A program made the translations under genes and the position numbers. From the NCBI GenBank assembly GCA_011330645.1, contig DRQB01000176.1:1-7921 (forward strand): a stretch of DNA of 7,921 bases, written 5' to 3'. How positions within the stretch are numbered: position 1 is the first letter of the stretch; the number at the start of each line of letters is the position of its first letter. The DNA comes from Campylobacterota bacterium. GTDB lineage: Bacteria; Campylobacterota; Campylobacteria; Campylobacterales; Sulfurovaceae. This document shows positions 1 to 6,356 of this stretch, piece after piece. The notes under the pieces are model-generated. The model did not search any database. It was not told the origin of the DNA and was given only the letters and a program-made list of their open reading frames with translations.

Positions 1-348
1 CATTACTTTTTAGACTACGAGCATATACCAGAGTGTTTACAAAATGCATGGGTAATACAAAATCATAAAAATAATGCAGAAGCCATAGAAGCATTCTTAA
101 CCGCACCTGTAGATGGACAACAATTACAAGAACTAAAAACTGCATCAAGTTTAGTAGAAGCTCCAAACCTAGATAATACGCCAAAAGAAGAAGACTTGGT
201 TAAGATGTTTAAAAAGATAAAAGATATTAAAAAACGAAATAGTACCATAGTAAAAGCTTACAAAGAAGGATATTCTCAACATAGGATTGCTAAAGTGTTG
301 GGTATGGCACAGTCAACGATACATGGGATTATTAAAAGGTATGGGTAA
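1..348 (+). CDS. IS200-like / REP-associated (Y1) transposase, C-terminal part only
   Basis: The window opens inside this reading frame (frame 1), which gives 115 codons before a TAA stop at 346-348; the catalytic HUH/tyrosine part would lie upstream and is not visible. The visible part starts with an FLDYEHIPE-like segment and a W-V-I-Q-N-H stretch, then a lysine-rich linker, and ends in a helix-turn-helix of about 30 residues (YKEGYSQHRIAKVLGMAQST and following). Y1 transposases and REP-associated tyrosine transposases often carry such a tail after the catalytic domain, with a Y-S/T-Q-x-x-I-A-x-x-L-G core that probably binds DNA. The frame is open and not obviously decayed, so the gene may be intact upstream. 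Alternative: another HTH protein of the same general architecture. The family call rests on remembered sequence resemblance, not on the catalytic residues. Confidence 0.6.
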   Translation, partial: HYFLDYEHIPECLQNAWVIQNHKNNAEAIEAFLTAPVDGQQLQELKTASSLVEAPNLDNTPKEEDLVKMFKKIKDIKKRNSTIVKAYKEGYSQHRIAKVLGMAQSTIHGIIKRYG

Positions 349-388
349 CAAGTTTTATAGTTATATGCCGAGGGCGTCAGGTTATTCA

Positions 389-413
389 TGATTCATCGTT
401 TCACGACAAATCA
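389..413. repeat. imperfect palindrome between convergent genes (possible REP-like element or weak terminator)
   Basis: Arms TGATTCATCGT and ACGACAAATCA flank a 3-base TTC loop. They pair over 9 positions with a 2-base internal mismatch (CA opposite CA). It lies 40 bases past the transposase stop and about 47 bases past the kbp stop on the other strand. REP-associated transposases act on short imperfect palindromes, so a REP-like role is conceivable. There is no T-run on either side, so a classical intrinsic terminator is not supported. The right arm also overlaps a small tandem repeat (CAAATCA twice, 407-420). The rest of the 349-459 spacer shows nothing recognisable. Confidence 0.3.
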
Positions 414-459
414 CAAATCACCAGACCCCTCTACATTTGCCTCAGTGAAGAGCGGCGGA

Positions 460-924
460 CTAAACTACCAACTCTGGGATGCGAATTGCTTGACCTGGGT
501 AGATGAGGTCTGCGTCTTTGATGACTTCGAGGTTTGCTTCTACGATGAGAGGGTATTTGCTACCGTTACCATAGAACTCTGAAGAAATGCCCCAAAGTGT
601 GTCACCCTTTTGGATGGTGTAAAACACTGGCTCAAACACTTCTCTGGTATTTTCTGAAGCGATTTGCTCCATGGTGACCAGTTGATCTGCATTGACTTTA
701 GAGATACCTTCTACATTTCCTGCGATGAGGATAGCTTTTTCTTTGGTAGCTAAGTCTGTTGCCACACCACCAAGACTTACCGTCTCTCCATCTACTTCTA
801 CGGCTAGACCTTGTACCGGAAGTTCTGCAAAGCTACTTTCTATCTCTGACTTGATAGCCGCTGCATCATCACCTTTCCCCAATACTTTTTTACCTGCGTT
901 ACTTAAAAAATTAAAAAAACCCAT
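460..924 (-). CDS. kbp: BON-LysM domain protein, Kbp/YgaU-like potassium-binding protein
   Basis: The product has 154 residues, close to the roughly 149 of E. coli Kbp (YgaU), and matches it along its length. It begins MGFFNFLSNAGKK (E. coli: MGLFNFVKDAGEK). A BON domain follows at about residues 22-86, including the T-K-E-K-A-I-L-I-A-G-N-V-x-G-I segment, and a LysM domain at about 101-149 (FYTIQKGDTLWGIS, then YPGQAIRIPE near the end). No signal peptide is visible, in line with the cytoplasmic location of Kbp. In E. coli Kbp binds K+ and changes conformation with potassium level; the same role here is inferred. The ATG at 924 has a strong AAAGGAG Shine-Dalgarno on the minus strand (930-936). 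It is the third gene of the surA-like/dcd/kbp operon, 35 bases after dcd. A LysM domain can also bind peptidoglycan, but the lack of an export signal argues against that. Confidence 0.87.
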   Translation of the reverse strand: MGFFNFLSNAGKKVLGKGDDAAAIKSEIESSFAELPVQGLAVEVDGETVSLGGVATDLATKEKAILIAGNVEGISKVNADQLVTMEQIASENTREVFEPVFYTIQKGDTLWGISSEFYGNGSKYPLIVEANLEVIKDADLIYPGQAIRIPELVV

Positions 925-959
925 TCTTTCTCCTTTGATATTTGGTTTAAACTATTATA

Positions 960-1526
960 CTAACTCTTCTTTAAAATACGAGGGAGTGTAATCCCTGTCT
1001 GGCTTTGGTACTTACCACTTCTGTCTGCGTAGGTGGTTTCACACTGCTCGTCACCTTCGAGGAAGAGGACTTGGGCGATACCTTCGTTGGCATAGATTTT
1101 GGCAGGGAGTGGTGTGGTGTTAGAAATCTCTATGGTAATGTGCCCCTCAAACCCTGGTTCAAAAGGTGTGACATTGACGATGATACCACAACGTGCGTAG
1201 GTACTTTTACCTAGACAGATAGCCAATGTATTTTTAGGCATTTTAAAGTACTCTACGGTTCTTGCAAGCGCAAAAGAGTTCGGTGGTACGATACAAACGT
1301 CACCTTTGAAGTCCACCACATTGTTTTGGTTAAAATCTTTGGGGTCAACGACTTCTGCGTTGATGTTGGTAAAGATTTTGAACTCATTTGAAACTCTAAT
1401 GTCATAGCCATAAGAGCTAAGCCCATAAGAGACAACCCCTTCTCCTACCAGTCCTTCACAAAAAGGCGTTATCATCTCTTCTTTGGTTGATTTTTCTCGT
1501 ATCCATGCATCGGATTTTAAACCCAT
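960..1526 (-). CDS. dcd: dCTP deaminase
   Basis: Dcd deaminates dCTP to dUTP, which a dUTPase then converts to dUMP for thymidylate synthesis. The product has 188 residues, the usual size (E. coli about 193). Family signatures are clear: LSSYGYDIRVS at 36-46; GKSTYARCGIIVNVTPFEPG at 106-125, where S108 and R112 match the active-site Ser and Arg; and EGHITIEISN at 127-136, where E133 matches the catalytic glutamate (E138 in E. coli numbering). The C-terminal YADRSGKYQSQTGITLPRI is the conserved nucleotide-covering tail that closes over the active site. GKST with the long GKYQSQ tail fits the monofunctional deaminase better than the bifunctional dCTP deaminase/dUTPase, though no test was possible. 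The ATG at 1526 has an AAGAGGA Shine-Dalgarno at 1534-1540. It starts 19 bases after the surA-like stop, so co-transcription is likely. Confidence 0.96.
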   Translation of the reverse strand: MGLKSDAWIREKSTKEEMITPFCEGLVGEGVVSYGLSSYGYDIRVSNEFKIFTNINAEVVDPKDFNQNNVVDFKGDVCIVPPNSFALARTVEYFKMPKNTLAICLGKSTYARCGIIVNVTPFEPGFEGHITIEISNTTPLPAKIYANEGIAQVLFLEGDEQCETTYADRSGKYQSQTGITLPRILKKS

Positions 1527-1545
1527 ATTTTTATCCTCTTTTTAG

Positions 1546-2367
1546 TTATCTTAAGATTTGTACATCAGCACTTGTACGAAGTTTTTCAAAGTAGTCTTTG
1601 AGTGCTTTTGCTTGTTGGTCTTGTCTCCATTTTGCAGTTACTGCACCTTGTGCTGCTTCAAAAGGCAACGTAGTTTTGCCGTATTTTGATTTGACTTTAT
1701 AGACAATATATCTATCTCCAGCATTAATCGCTTTTGTGTAGCTTCCATTTGGTGTTTGAAGTAATATACTAAGCAGACCAGGCTCAAAGTCTTTAATAGA
1801 TTTTGTCATAGTATGTGCTTTGGCATAAGATGTTTTATGTGTACGTAAAAACTTTTCCATATTTTTTTTGTTTGAAGCACTGTACTCTACCAGACTTATA
1901 TTGGTAGGCACAGTAAAAGATGTTTTATGATTTCGGTAAAAGAGTTTGAGTTCGTCTTGGCTAGGGGCAGGGATACTGGCAACTACTTTCTCTTGGTAGA
2001 ATTTTTCTTTTTTGAGCGCATCTCTGATACTTTTTCGGTAACTGACCCATGAAGTTCCCTGTGCCTGTAAGATTTTTTGCATTTGTGGGATGGTTACATT
2101 GTTTTGTGCCGCGATTTGTGAGATTTTTTTATCAATATTCTCTTCTGGGATAGTGATATCTTTCATGGCTACTTTTTGTAACCTGTCTTGGATAAGTAAG
2201 TTGATAGCTTCTTCTTTAGAAACTCCCATTTGGGTTTGCACCGCACGTATCTCAGCGGTGGTCACTGCTTCTCCCTCAACAATCAGGGCGATACCGTCTA
2301 CCATTTTTGCATGAACTGTGGCAGTAAACGCCAGCAGTAGCATAAGATGTAAAAGTGTTTTAGTCAT
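1546..2367 (-). CDS. SurA-like periplasmic peptidyl-prolyl isomerase / chaperone
   Basis: This is a probable periplasmic foldase for outer-membrane proteins. With the ATG at 2367 the product has 273 residues. It starts with a clear signal peptide (short K-containing n-region, leucine-rich core, cleavage after VHA at about residue 20). SurA N-domain features follow at about 21-130: the V-D-G-I-A-x-I-V-E-G-E-A-V-T opening, N-L-L-I-Q-D-R-L-Q, and a Q-x-x-L-x-A-Q-G-x-x-x-x-x-Y-R-x-x-I-R-x-x-x-K-x-E-K-x-Y run. A diverged parvulin-like region covers about 131-228, then a C-terminal helix. The nearest relative I recall is the Campylobacter Cj1289 type, also encoded near dcd. An in-frame TTG at 2382 would add five residues (MNGRR), but the ATG has a GGAAGA site just upstream and gives a cleaner signal peptide. 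First gene of the minus-strand operon. Whether the parvulin domain is catalytically active cannot be judged by eye. Confidence 0.82.
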   Translation of the reverse strand: MTKTLLHLMLLLAFTATVHAKMVDGIALIVEGEAVTTAEIRAVQTQMGVSKEEAINLLIQDRLQKVAMKDITIPEENIDKKISQIAAQNNVTIPQMQKILQAQGTSWVSYRKSIRDALKKEKFYQEKVVASIPAPSQDELKLFYRNHKTSFTVPTNISLVEYSASNKKNMEKFLRTHKTSYAKAHTMTKSIKDFEPGLLSILLQTPNGSYTKAINAGDRYIVYKVKSKYGKTTLPFEAAQGAVTAKWRQDQQAKALKDYFEKLRTSADVQILR

Positions 2368-2393
2368 TCGTCTTCCATTCAATAAAGTGATAA

Positions 2394-2399
2394 ATTATA
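2394..2399 (-). promoter_or_regulatory. candidate -10 element for the surA-like/dcd/kbp operon
   Basis: A perfect TATAAT reads on the minus strand, 27 bases from the ATG at 2367. No convincing -35 hexamer lies 16-18 bases upstream. That is common in Campylobacterota, whose housekeeping promoters depend mainly on the -10 box and upstream A/T-rich sequence. Inferred from motif and position only. Confidence 0.5.
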
Positions 2400-2432
2400 A
2401 CATAAAGGTGTAAATCTAATATGAATACACGC

Positions 2433-2438
2433 TATAAT
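2433..2438 (+). promoter_or_regulatory. candidate -10 element for the cytochrome/lsrK operon
   Basis: A perfect TATAAT sits 38 bases before the cytochrome ATG at 2477, implying a 5' leader of roughly 30 bases. The surrounding sequence is A/T-rich and a -35 consensus is absent (GTAAAT at the 17-base spacing). Together with the minus-strand -10 at 2394-2399 it forms a back-to-back divergent promoter region. No other promoter is evident before the downstream genes of this operon. Confidence 0.5.
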
Positions 2439-2454
2439 ACAAGAGTTTAATATA

Positions 2455-2475
2455 GAGTTGTGTAGGAGTTGTGTA
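2455..2475 (+). repeat. 10-bp direct repeat with 11-bp period covering the cytochrome ribosome-binding site
   Basis: GAGTTGTGTA occurs twice, at 2455-2464 and 2466-2475, exactly matching and separated by one base. A looser copy (GAGTTTAATA) lies at 2443-2452. The Shine-Dalgarno AGGAG at 2464-2468 spans the junction between the two copies, eight bases before the ATG at 2477. The period is about one helical turn, so it could be a tandem operator half-site or simply a local duplication. Confidence 0.55.
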
Positions 2476-2476
2476 A

Positions 2477-4900
2477 ATGAATAAAATAATGTTTTTAATA
2501 GGATGCTTTTTCTTTGTGACTGGATACGGGAATGCTATGCAAAATACCTGTGTCAAATGTCATGATGGACTAGCATCTATTCGTGTACATGATTCTGGAA
2601 TGATGCAGGCAATTTTGCTGAAAGCGAAAGAAGCAGGAGCCACAGGCAATGATTGTGTGGTTTGTCATGGGGGAAACCCTGAAGCCCAAAAGAAAGAAGA
2701 GGCACATACAAGCACACTCTCCTATTTCTTAACACATGAAGGACCAAAAGATTTTTATCCTTACCCTGCCAGCCCTTGGATCAATGAAAATACCTGTGGG
2801 ATGTGTCATAAAACCCAAGTGGCAGCACAGTGGAACAACCTTATGGCAACGGAACAGGGCAAAATACATGGTGCCATTTGGGGGTTTGGTGCAAAAGAGG
2901 GGTATAAACATACCTTTACAGACTTCAACACAACTGCACTGCACCAACGTATAGGGACAAAGGCATATACTGACTATATGGTGAAGTTACAAAAACAAGA
3001 ACCCCAAGCCATGCTAAATAAAACCAAAGAACTACCTCCCGCACCAACAGCAGAGGAGGTAGAAAAAGATCCTACACTCTCAGTCTATACCTATTTACGT
3101 CAGGAATGTTTACGTTGTCATACAGGCGGTAAAGGGCGTGAACGAAGAGGCGATTTTAGAGGCATCGGCTGTGCGAGTTGTCACATTCCATACTCTAATG
3201 CAGGACTCTACGAGGGCAAAGACAAGAGCATTTCCAAGACAGAACCTGGGCATATGCTCATGCATTCCATTCAAGCTTCACGTGAGGCGAAAGTCTCTGT
3301 CAATGGAGTACATTATAGTGGTGTGCCAGTAGAGACCTGTACGACGTGTCACAACCGAGGAAAACGAATAGGTGTGAGTTATCAGGGACTGATGGAGACA
3401 GAATACAAAGCGACATTTGACAGTGAGGGAAATGGTCAGCCCAAACTTCATACAAAACGCTATTTGCATCTTACAGAAGATATTCACTACTCCAAAGGGA
3501 TGCTGTGTCAAGACTGTCATACCTCCAATGACATGCATGGAGACGGTTTCGCCAGAGGAGCGAACCTTGGTGCGGTGGAAATAGAGTGTCAAGACTGTCA
3601 TGGAACAACCAAAAAATACCCTTGGGAATTGCCGCTAGGATATGGAGATGAGTTTGCTACGACACCCAAGACAGGTAAAGCGAGAGGTACAACAAAAACC
3701 TTGGCAGACTACTTAAAACAAGGAAGCATCCCTAAAGACAAAGGAGATGGTTTCTTGCTCTCTGCCAGAGGAAATCCTTTAGTGAAAGCAGTTAAAAAAG
3801 GCAACAAGGTACTTATGCATTTGGCTTCAGGTAAAGAGCTGGAACTCAAACCACTTAAGTTGCTCAAAAAAGAGGGTAAACTCTCCAAAGAGGGCATGAT
3901 AGCGATGGATCAGATAGAAGCACACACGGATAAGATGGAGTGTTATACCTGCCATGCTACTTGGGCACCTCAATGTTATGGCTGTCATGTCAAAATAGAC
4001 TACTCCAAAGGGCAACAAAACCCAGACTATTTGGCAGCGTCTAAACACCATGATAACCATGGTGTTACAGGGGAAGGAAAAACACTGAAAGACTTTTTGG
4101 TCGATGGTAAAGTAACAGAAACACGTTCCTATCTACGTTGGGAAAACCCAGCGCTTAGTCGTAATGGAGAAGGACGTATCTCTCCTACGATTCCAGGATG
4201 TCAAGTTACCTTGACCGTGATAGGTAAGGATGGTAAAGCAATTTTGCAAAACCATATCTTTAAACTCAAAGGGGTAGAGAACAACAGTTCAGTCAAAGTA
4301 CCCAAAGAGGGTGTCAACTCCATCGTGATGTCACCTGTGCAACCGCATACCGTGAGTAAAGCATCACGTACCTGTGAGAGTTGTCATGCCAGCGATAAGG
4401 CATTGGGATATGGTATCGAGGGAGGGAAGTATTTTGCTGACCAGAGTAAAACAACTATTGTAGACCTCATGACAGCTGACAAAAAGCTTTTGGTTAAACA
4501 GATAGATGAGCAAATCCCTGCGATACCAAACCTCAAACATGACTACTCAGTGATGCTGGATGCAAACGGCACACAGGTACAAACAGTAGGAGACCATTGG
4601 AGGCTTTCTCAGGCACTGGACAATGAAACCAGAGCCAAACTCGACAGAAGAGGGGTGTGTATGAGTTGCCATAAAGAGATACCCCATAAAAGTTTAGCAG
4701 TCTCAGCGATGGTACATATCTCACAAATGGCAGGTGTCCAGATAGATAACGATTTCCATAAACAAATTGTGCATAAAAGTGTGTTGATTAGTGCGTGGGT
4801 ACAGGTGTTGATAGGTATACTTGGTTTGGTCTTGGGAGGTGTCTTGGTGTATATGTATATGAGACGAAGAAAAATGAAAAAATGTGAAAAGGAGAAATAA
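2477..4900 (+). CDS. membrane-anchored dodecaheme cytochrome c
   Basis: The 807-residue product is a periplasmic multiheme electron-transfer protein or oxidoreductase. An N-terminal signal peptide (hydrophobic core, cleavage near GNA at residue 20) is followed by twelve CXXCH heme-attachment motifs starting at Cys 25, 60, 107, 211, 232, 288, 344, 371, 489, 500, 633 and 728. No CXXCK or long CX(n)CH variant was found. Two long stretches carry no heme motif: about 376-488, and 505-632, which may form a beta-rich non-heme domain. A single transmembrane helix at about 769-794, followed by a lysine/arginine-rich tail, anchors it in the inner membrane with the hemes outside. The start is the ATG with AGGAG at 2464-2468. 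The stop is one base before the next gene. The substrate is unknown: I do not recognise a named family (not nitrite or hydroxylamine reductase by motif), so partners could be the quinone pool or periplasmic reductases. Confidence 0.9.
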   Translation: MNKIMFLIGCFFFVTGYGNAMQNTCVKCHDGLASIRVHDSGMMQAILLKAKEAGATGNDCVVCHGGNPEAQKKEEAHTSTLSYFLTHEGPKDFYPYPASPWINENTCGMCHKTQVAAQWNNLMATEQGKIHGAIWGFGAKEGYKHTFTDFNTTALHQRIGTKAYTDYMVKLQKQEPQAMLNKTKELPPAPTAEEVEKDPTLSVYTYLRQECLRCHTGGKGRERRGDFRGIGCASCHIPYSNAGLYEGKDKSISKTEPGHMLMHSIQASREAKVSVNGVHYSGVPVETCTTCHNRGKRIGVSYQGLMETEYKATFDSEGNGQPKLHTKRYLHLTEDIHYSKGMLCQDCHTSNDMHGDGFARGANLGAVEIECQDCHGTTKKYPWELPLGYGDEFATTPKTGKARGTTKTLADYLKQGSIPKDKGDGFLLSARGNPLVKAVKKGNKVLMHLASGKELELKPLKLLKKEGKLSKEGMIAMDQIEAHTDKMECYTCHATWAPQCYGCHVKIDYSKGQQNPDYLAASKHHDNHGVTGEGKTLKDFLVDGKVTETRSYLRWENPALSRNGEGRISPTIPGCQVTLTVIGKDGKAILQNHIFKLKGVENNSSVKVPKEGVNSIVMSPVQPHTVSKASRTCESCHASDKALGYGIEGGKYFADQSKTTIVDLMTADKKLLVKQIDEQIPAIPNLKHDYSVMLDANGTQVQTVGDHWRLSQALDNETRAKLDRRGVCMSCHKEIPHKSLAVSAMVHISQMAGVQIDNDFHKQIVHKSVLISAWVQVLIGILGLVLGGVLVYMYMRRRKMKKCEKEK
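4889..4894 (+). promoter_or_regulatory. ribosome-binding site fixing the start of the LsrG-like gene
   Basis: AAGGAG lies inside the last codons of the cytochrome gene, seven bases before the ATG at 4902. It is downstream of the in-frame GTG at 4884, so that GTG cannot use it. This supports 4902 as the true start and suggests translational coupling with the cytochrome. Confidence 0.75.
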
Positions 4901-4901
4901 T

Positions 4902-5195
4902 ATGACAATAACAAAACGCGTAACATTCATAGCAAAAGATGATGAAGAAAGCATAGCAAAGATGAAAGAGCTTCTTTCTGCGATGGTAAAACCTAGCAAG
5001 GCTGAAAAAGGTGTGATTTTTTATGAGATATTTCAGTACGCAGACAACCCTAGAAAGTTTATGGCGTATGAATCTTGGGAAGATGAGGCTGCACTTGATG
5101 GACATAAAGCATCTGCACATTATGCGGTGTATAAGTCAAGTTATGAGCCCTACTGTGAGCACAAATACTCAGACAACTTAGAAGTGTTGGGTTAG
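4902..5195 (+). CDS. ABM-domain protein (YgiN/LsrG-like), possible phospho-DPD isomerase
   Basis: The 97-residue product is a single antibiotic-biosynthesis-monooxygenase (ABM) ferredoxin-like fold. Signatures are GVIFYEIFQYADNPRKF at 37-53, YESWEDEAAL at 56-65 and GHKASAHY at 67-74, with Glu57, His68 and His73 at the usual conserved positions. ABM proteins include quinol monooxygenases (YgiN), heme-degrading enzymes and LsrG, which isomerises phosphorylated autoinducer-2. E. coli LsrG is also about 96 residues and has the matching E...H...H arrangement (YEAY, then FHKTTPHY). The family alone does not decide the reaction, but an lsrK gene two positions downstream favours the LsrG-type role. 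The ATG at 4902 is preferred over the GTG at 4884 because of the Shine-Dalgarno at 4889-4894. The gene starts one base after the cytochrome stop. Quinol monooxygenase activity remains a real alternative, given the neighbouring redox protein. Confidence 0.8.
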   Translation: MTITKRVTFIAKDDEESIAKMKELLSAMVKPSKAEKGVIFYEIFQYADNPRKFMAYESWEDEAALDGHKASAHYAVYKSSYEPYCEHKYSDNLEVLG

Positions 5196-5198
5196 CAT

Positions 5199-6356
5199 TT
5201 GAAAAATCTATGGGAAGATGCCAAAGCATCAGAATGTAAAACTGACCTTGATATGCGTGTTTATACCTCTAATTTACTTGGACAAAGTGATGAGCTTGTC
5301 CTTCATGGAGGAGGTAATACCTCAGTAAAAAGTATGGTAGATGGTGAAGAGATACTATACGTGAAAGGTTCTGGCTGGGACTTGGTAAGCATAAAGGCAG
5401 AAGGATTTGCTCCTGTAAAAATGGCAACACTTTTAGAGATGGCAAAGATGAAAGATCTCTCAGACACCGACATGGTAAGTGGACAAAAAGCAGCGATGAT
5501 AGACGCTACTGCTCCCAATCCATCGGTAGAAGCGATACTCCATGCGCTCATACCCTTTAAAGTGGTAGACCATACCCATGCAGATGCTGTGGTGACCCTA
5601 AGTAACTCTAAACAGGGTAAAGAGATCATAGAAAAACTCTATCCGAACTTTCTCATCGTACCTTATGTGATGCCAGGATTTATCTTGGCTCAGAAGATTT
5701 ATGAGATGACAGAGCATGACTTTGACTGGGATGCCTGTGAGGGGATTATCTTGCATAATCATGGTATCTTTACTTTTGATGATGATGCTAAAAAGTCGTA
5801 CGACAAGATGATAAAAGCGGTAAGCAAGGCAGAGGATTTTTTAGAGAAGAATGCTGAGGTGGTATTGGACGATGTGAAGCCTATAGAGTTTGACATAGAT
5901 GATTTAAAGATAGACAAGTTTATGCACGTAAACCAAACACCTTTGGCTCTACACTATGCCTCTCAAAATAATTTACGACAAGCCGTTACACGAGGGGTAT
6001 TAACCCCAGAGCATATCATAAGAACCAAACGTGTGCCTTTGGTGGTGGAAGATTGGGATGTTGAGGATGCATTAAGACATTACCGTGTTGCGTATGAAAC
6101 CTATTTTAATGCCTACAAAACAGATGAAATCATGCTTGACCCAAATCCTAAATATGCAGTCATCAAAAACTTTGGTGTTGTCACATTTGGCAAGACCCAA
6201 AAAGAGGCAGAGGTGATTAATGATGTGGTAGAACATACCATGATGGCAGTACTGCGTGCAGATAAATTGGGGGGCTATCAGAGTATCTCTATAGCAGATA
6301 GTTTTGATATGGAGTATTGGGAACTAGAGCAGGCGAAACTCCAAAAGACATTATAA
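5199..6356 (+). CDS. class II aldolase, RhaD/YuxG type without the dehydrogenase domain
   Basis: The 385-residue product matches the aldolase half of bifunctional aldolase/short-chain dehydrogenases. Landmarks in order: LWEDAKA at 4-10; LHGGGNTSVK at 35-44 (phosphate-binding loop); LYVKGSGWDL at 53-62; PNPSVE at 107-112, with Glu111 as likely acid/base; VDHTHAD at 123-129, with His125 and His127 as metal ligands; VPYVMPGF at 154-161; and LHNHGIFTF at 185-193, with His188 as third ligand. It ends with FDMEYWELEQAKL (369-381), the segment that in fusion relatives precedes the NAD-binding domain. Expected chemistry is reversible cleavage of a ketose 1-phosphate to DHAP and an aldehyde; the substrate is unknown. 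The start is TTG at 5199, three bases after the previous stop, with only a weak ribosome-binding site. It is supported because the conserved LW.DA begins at residue 4 and the next in-frame Met (residue 19) would remove it. Confidence 0.87.
   Translation: MKNLWEDAKASECKTDLDMRVYTSNLLGQSDELVLHGGGNTSVKSMVDGEEILYVKGSGWDLVSIKAEGFAPVKMATLLEMAKMKDLSDTDMVSGQKAAMIDATAPNPSVEAILHALIPFKVVDHTHADAVVTLSNSKQGKEIIEKLYPNFLIVPYVMPGFILAQKIYEMTEHDFDWDACEGIILHNHGIFTFDDDAKKSYDKMIKAVSKAEDFLEKNAEVVLDDVKPIEFDIDDLKIDKFMHVNQTPLALHYASQNNLRQAVTRGVLTPEHIIRTKRVPLVVEDWDVEDALRHYRVAYETYFNAYKTDEIMLDPNPKYAVIKNFGVVTFGKTQKEAEVINDVVEHTMMAVLRADKLGGYQSISIADSFDMEYWELEQAKLQKTL

Noticed and set aside
388..582. 64-codon plus-strand open frame overlapping the 3' end of kbp
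   Set aside because: It lies mostly antisense to the well-supported kbp gene, has no Shine-Dalgarno and its product resembles nothing known.
692..991. 99-codon plus-strand frame over kbp
   Set aside because: Antisense shadow of the BON-LysM coding sequence; serine/proline-rich product typical of reverse-strand reading.
2368..2382. In-frame TTG extension of the SurA-like protein
   Set aside because: It adds only MNGRR; the ATG at 2367 has a suitable ribosome-binding site and yields a normal signal peptide.
2504..2508. Possible lipobox (LIGC, Cys10) in the cytochrome signal peptide
   Set aside because: The hydrophobic stretch before Cys10 is too short and the hydrophobic core continues after it, so ordinary cleavage near residue 20 is more likely.
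4884..4901. GTG start giving six more residues on the ABM protein
   Set aside because: The AAGGAG site lies within this extension and is correctly spaced only for the ATG at 4902.
4609..5120. Several minus-strand frames over the cytochrome/ABM junction
   Set aside because: They overlap each other and strong plus-strand genes; the hydrophobic, phenylalanine-rich products arise from reading A-rich coding sequence in reverse.
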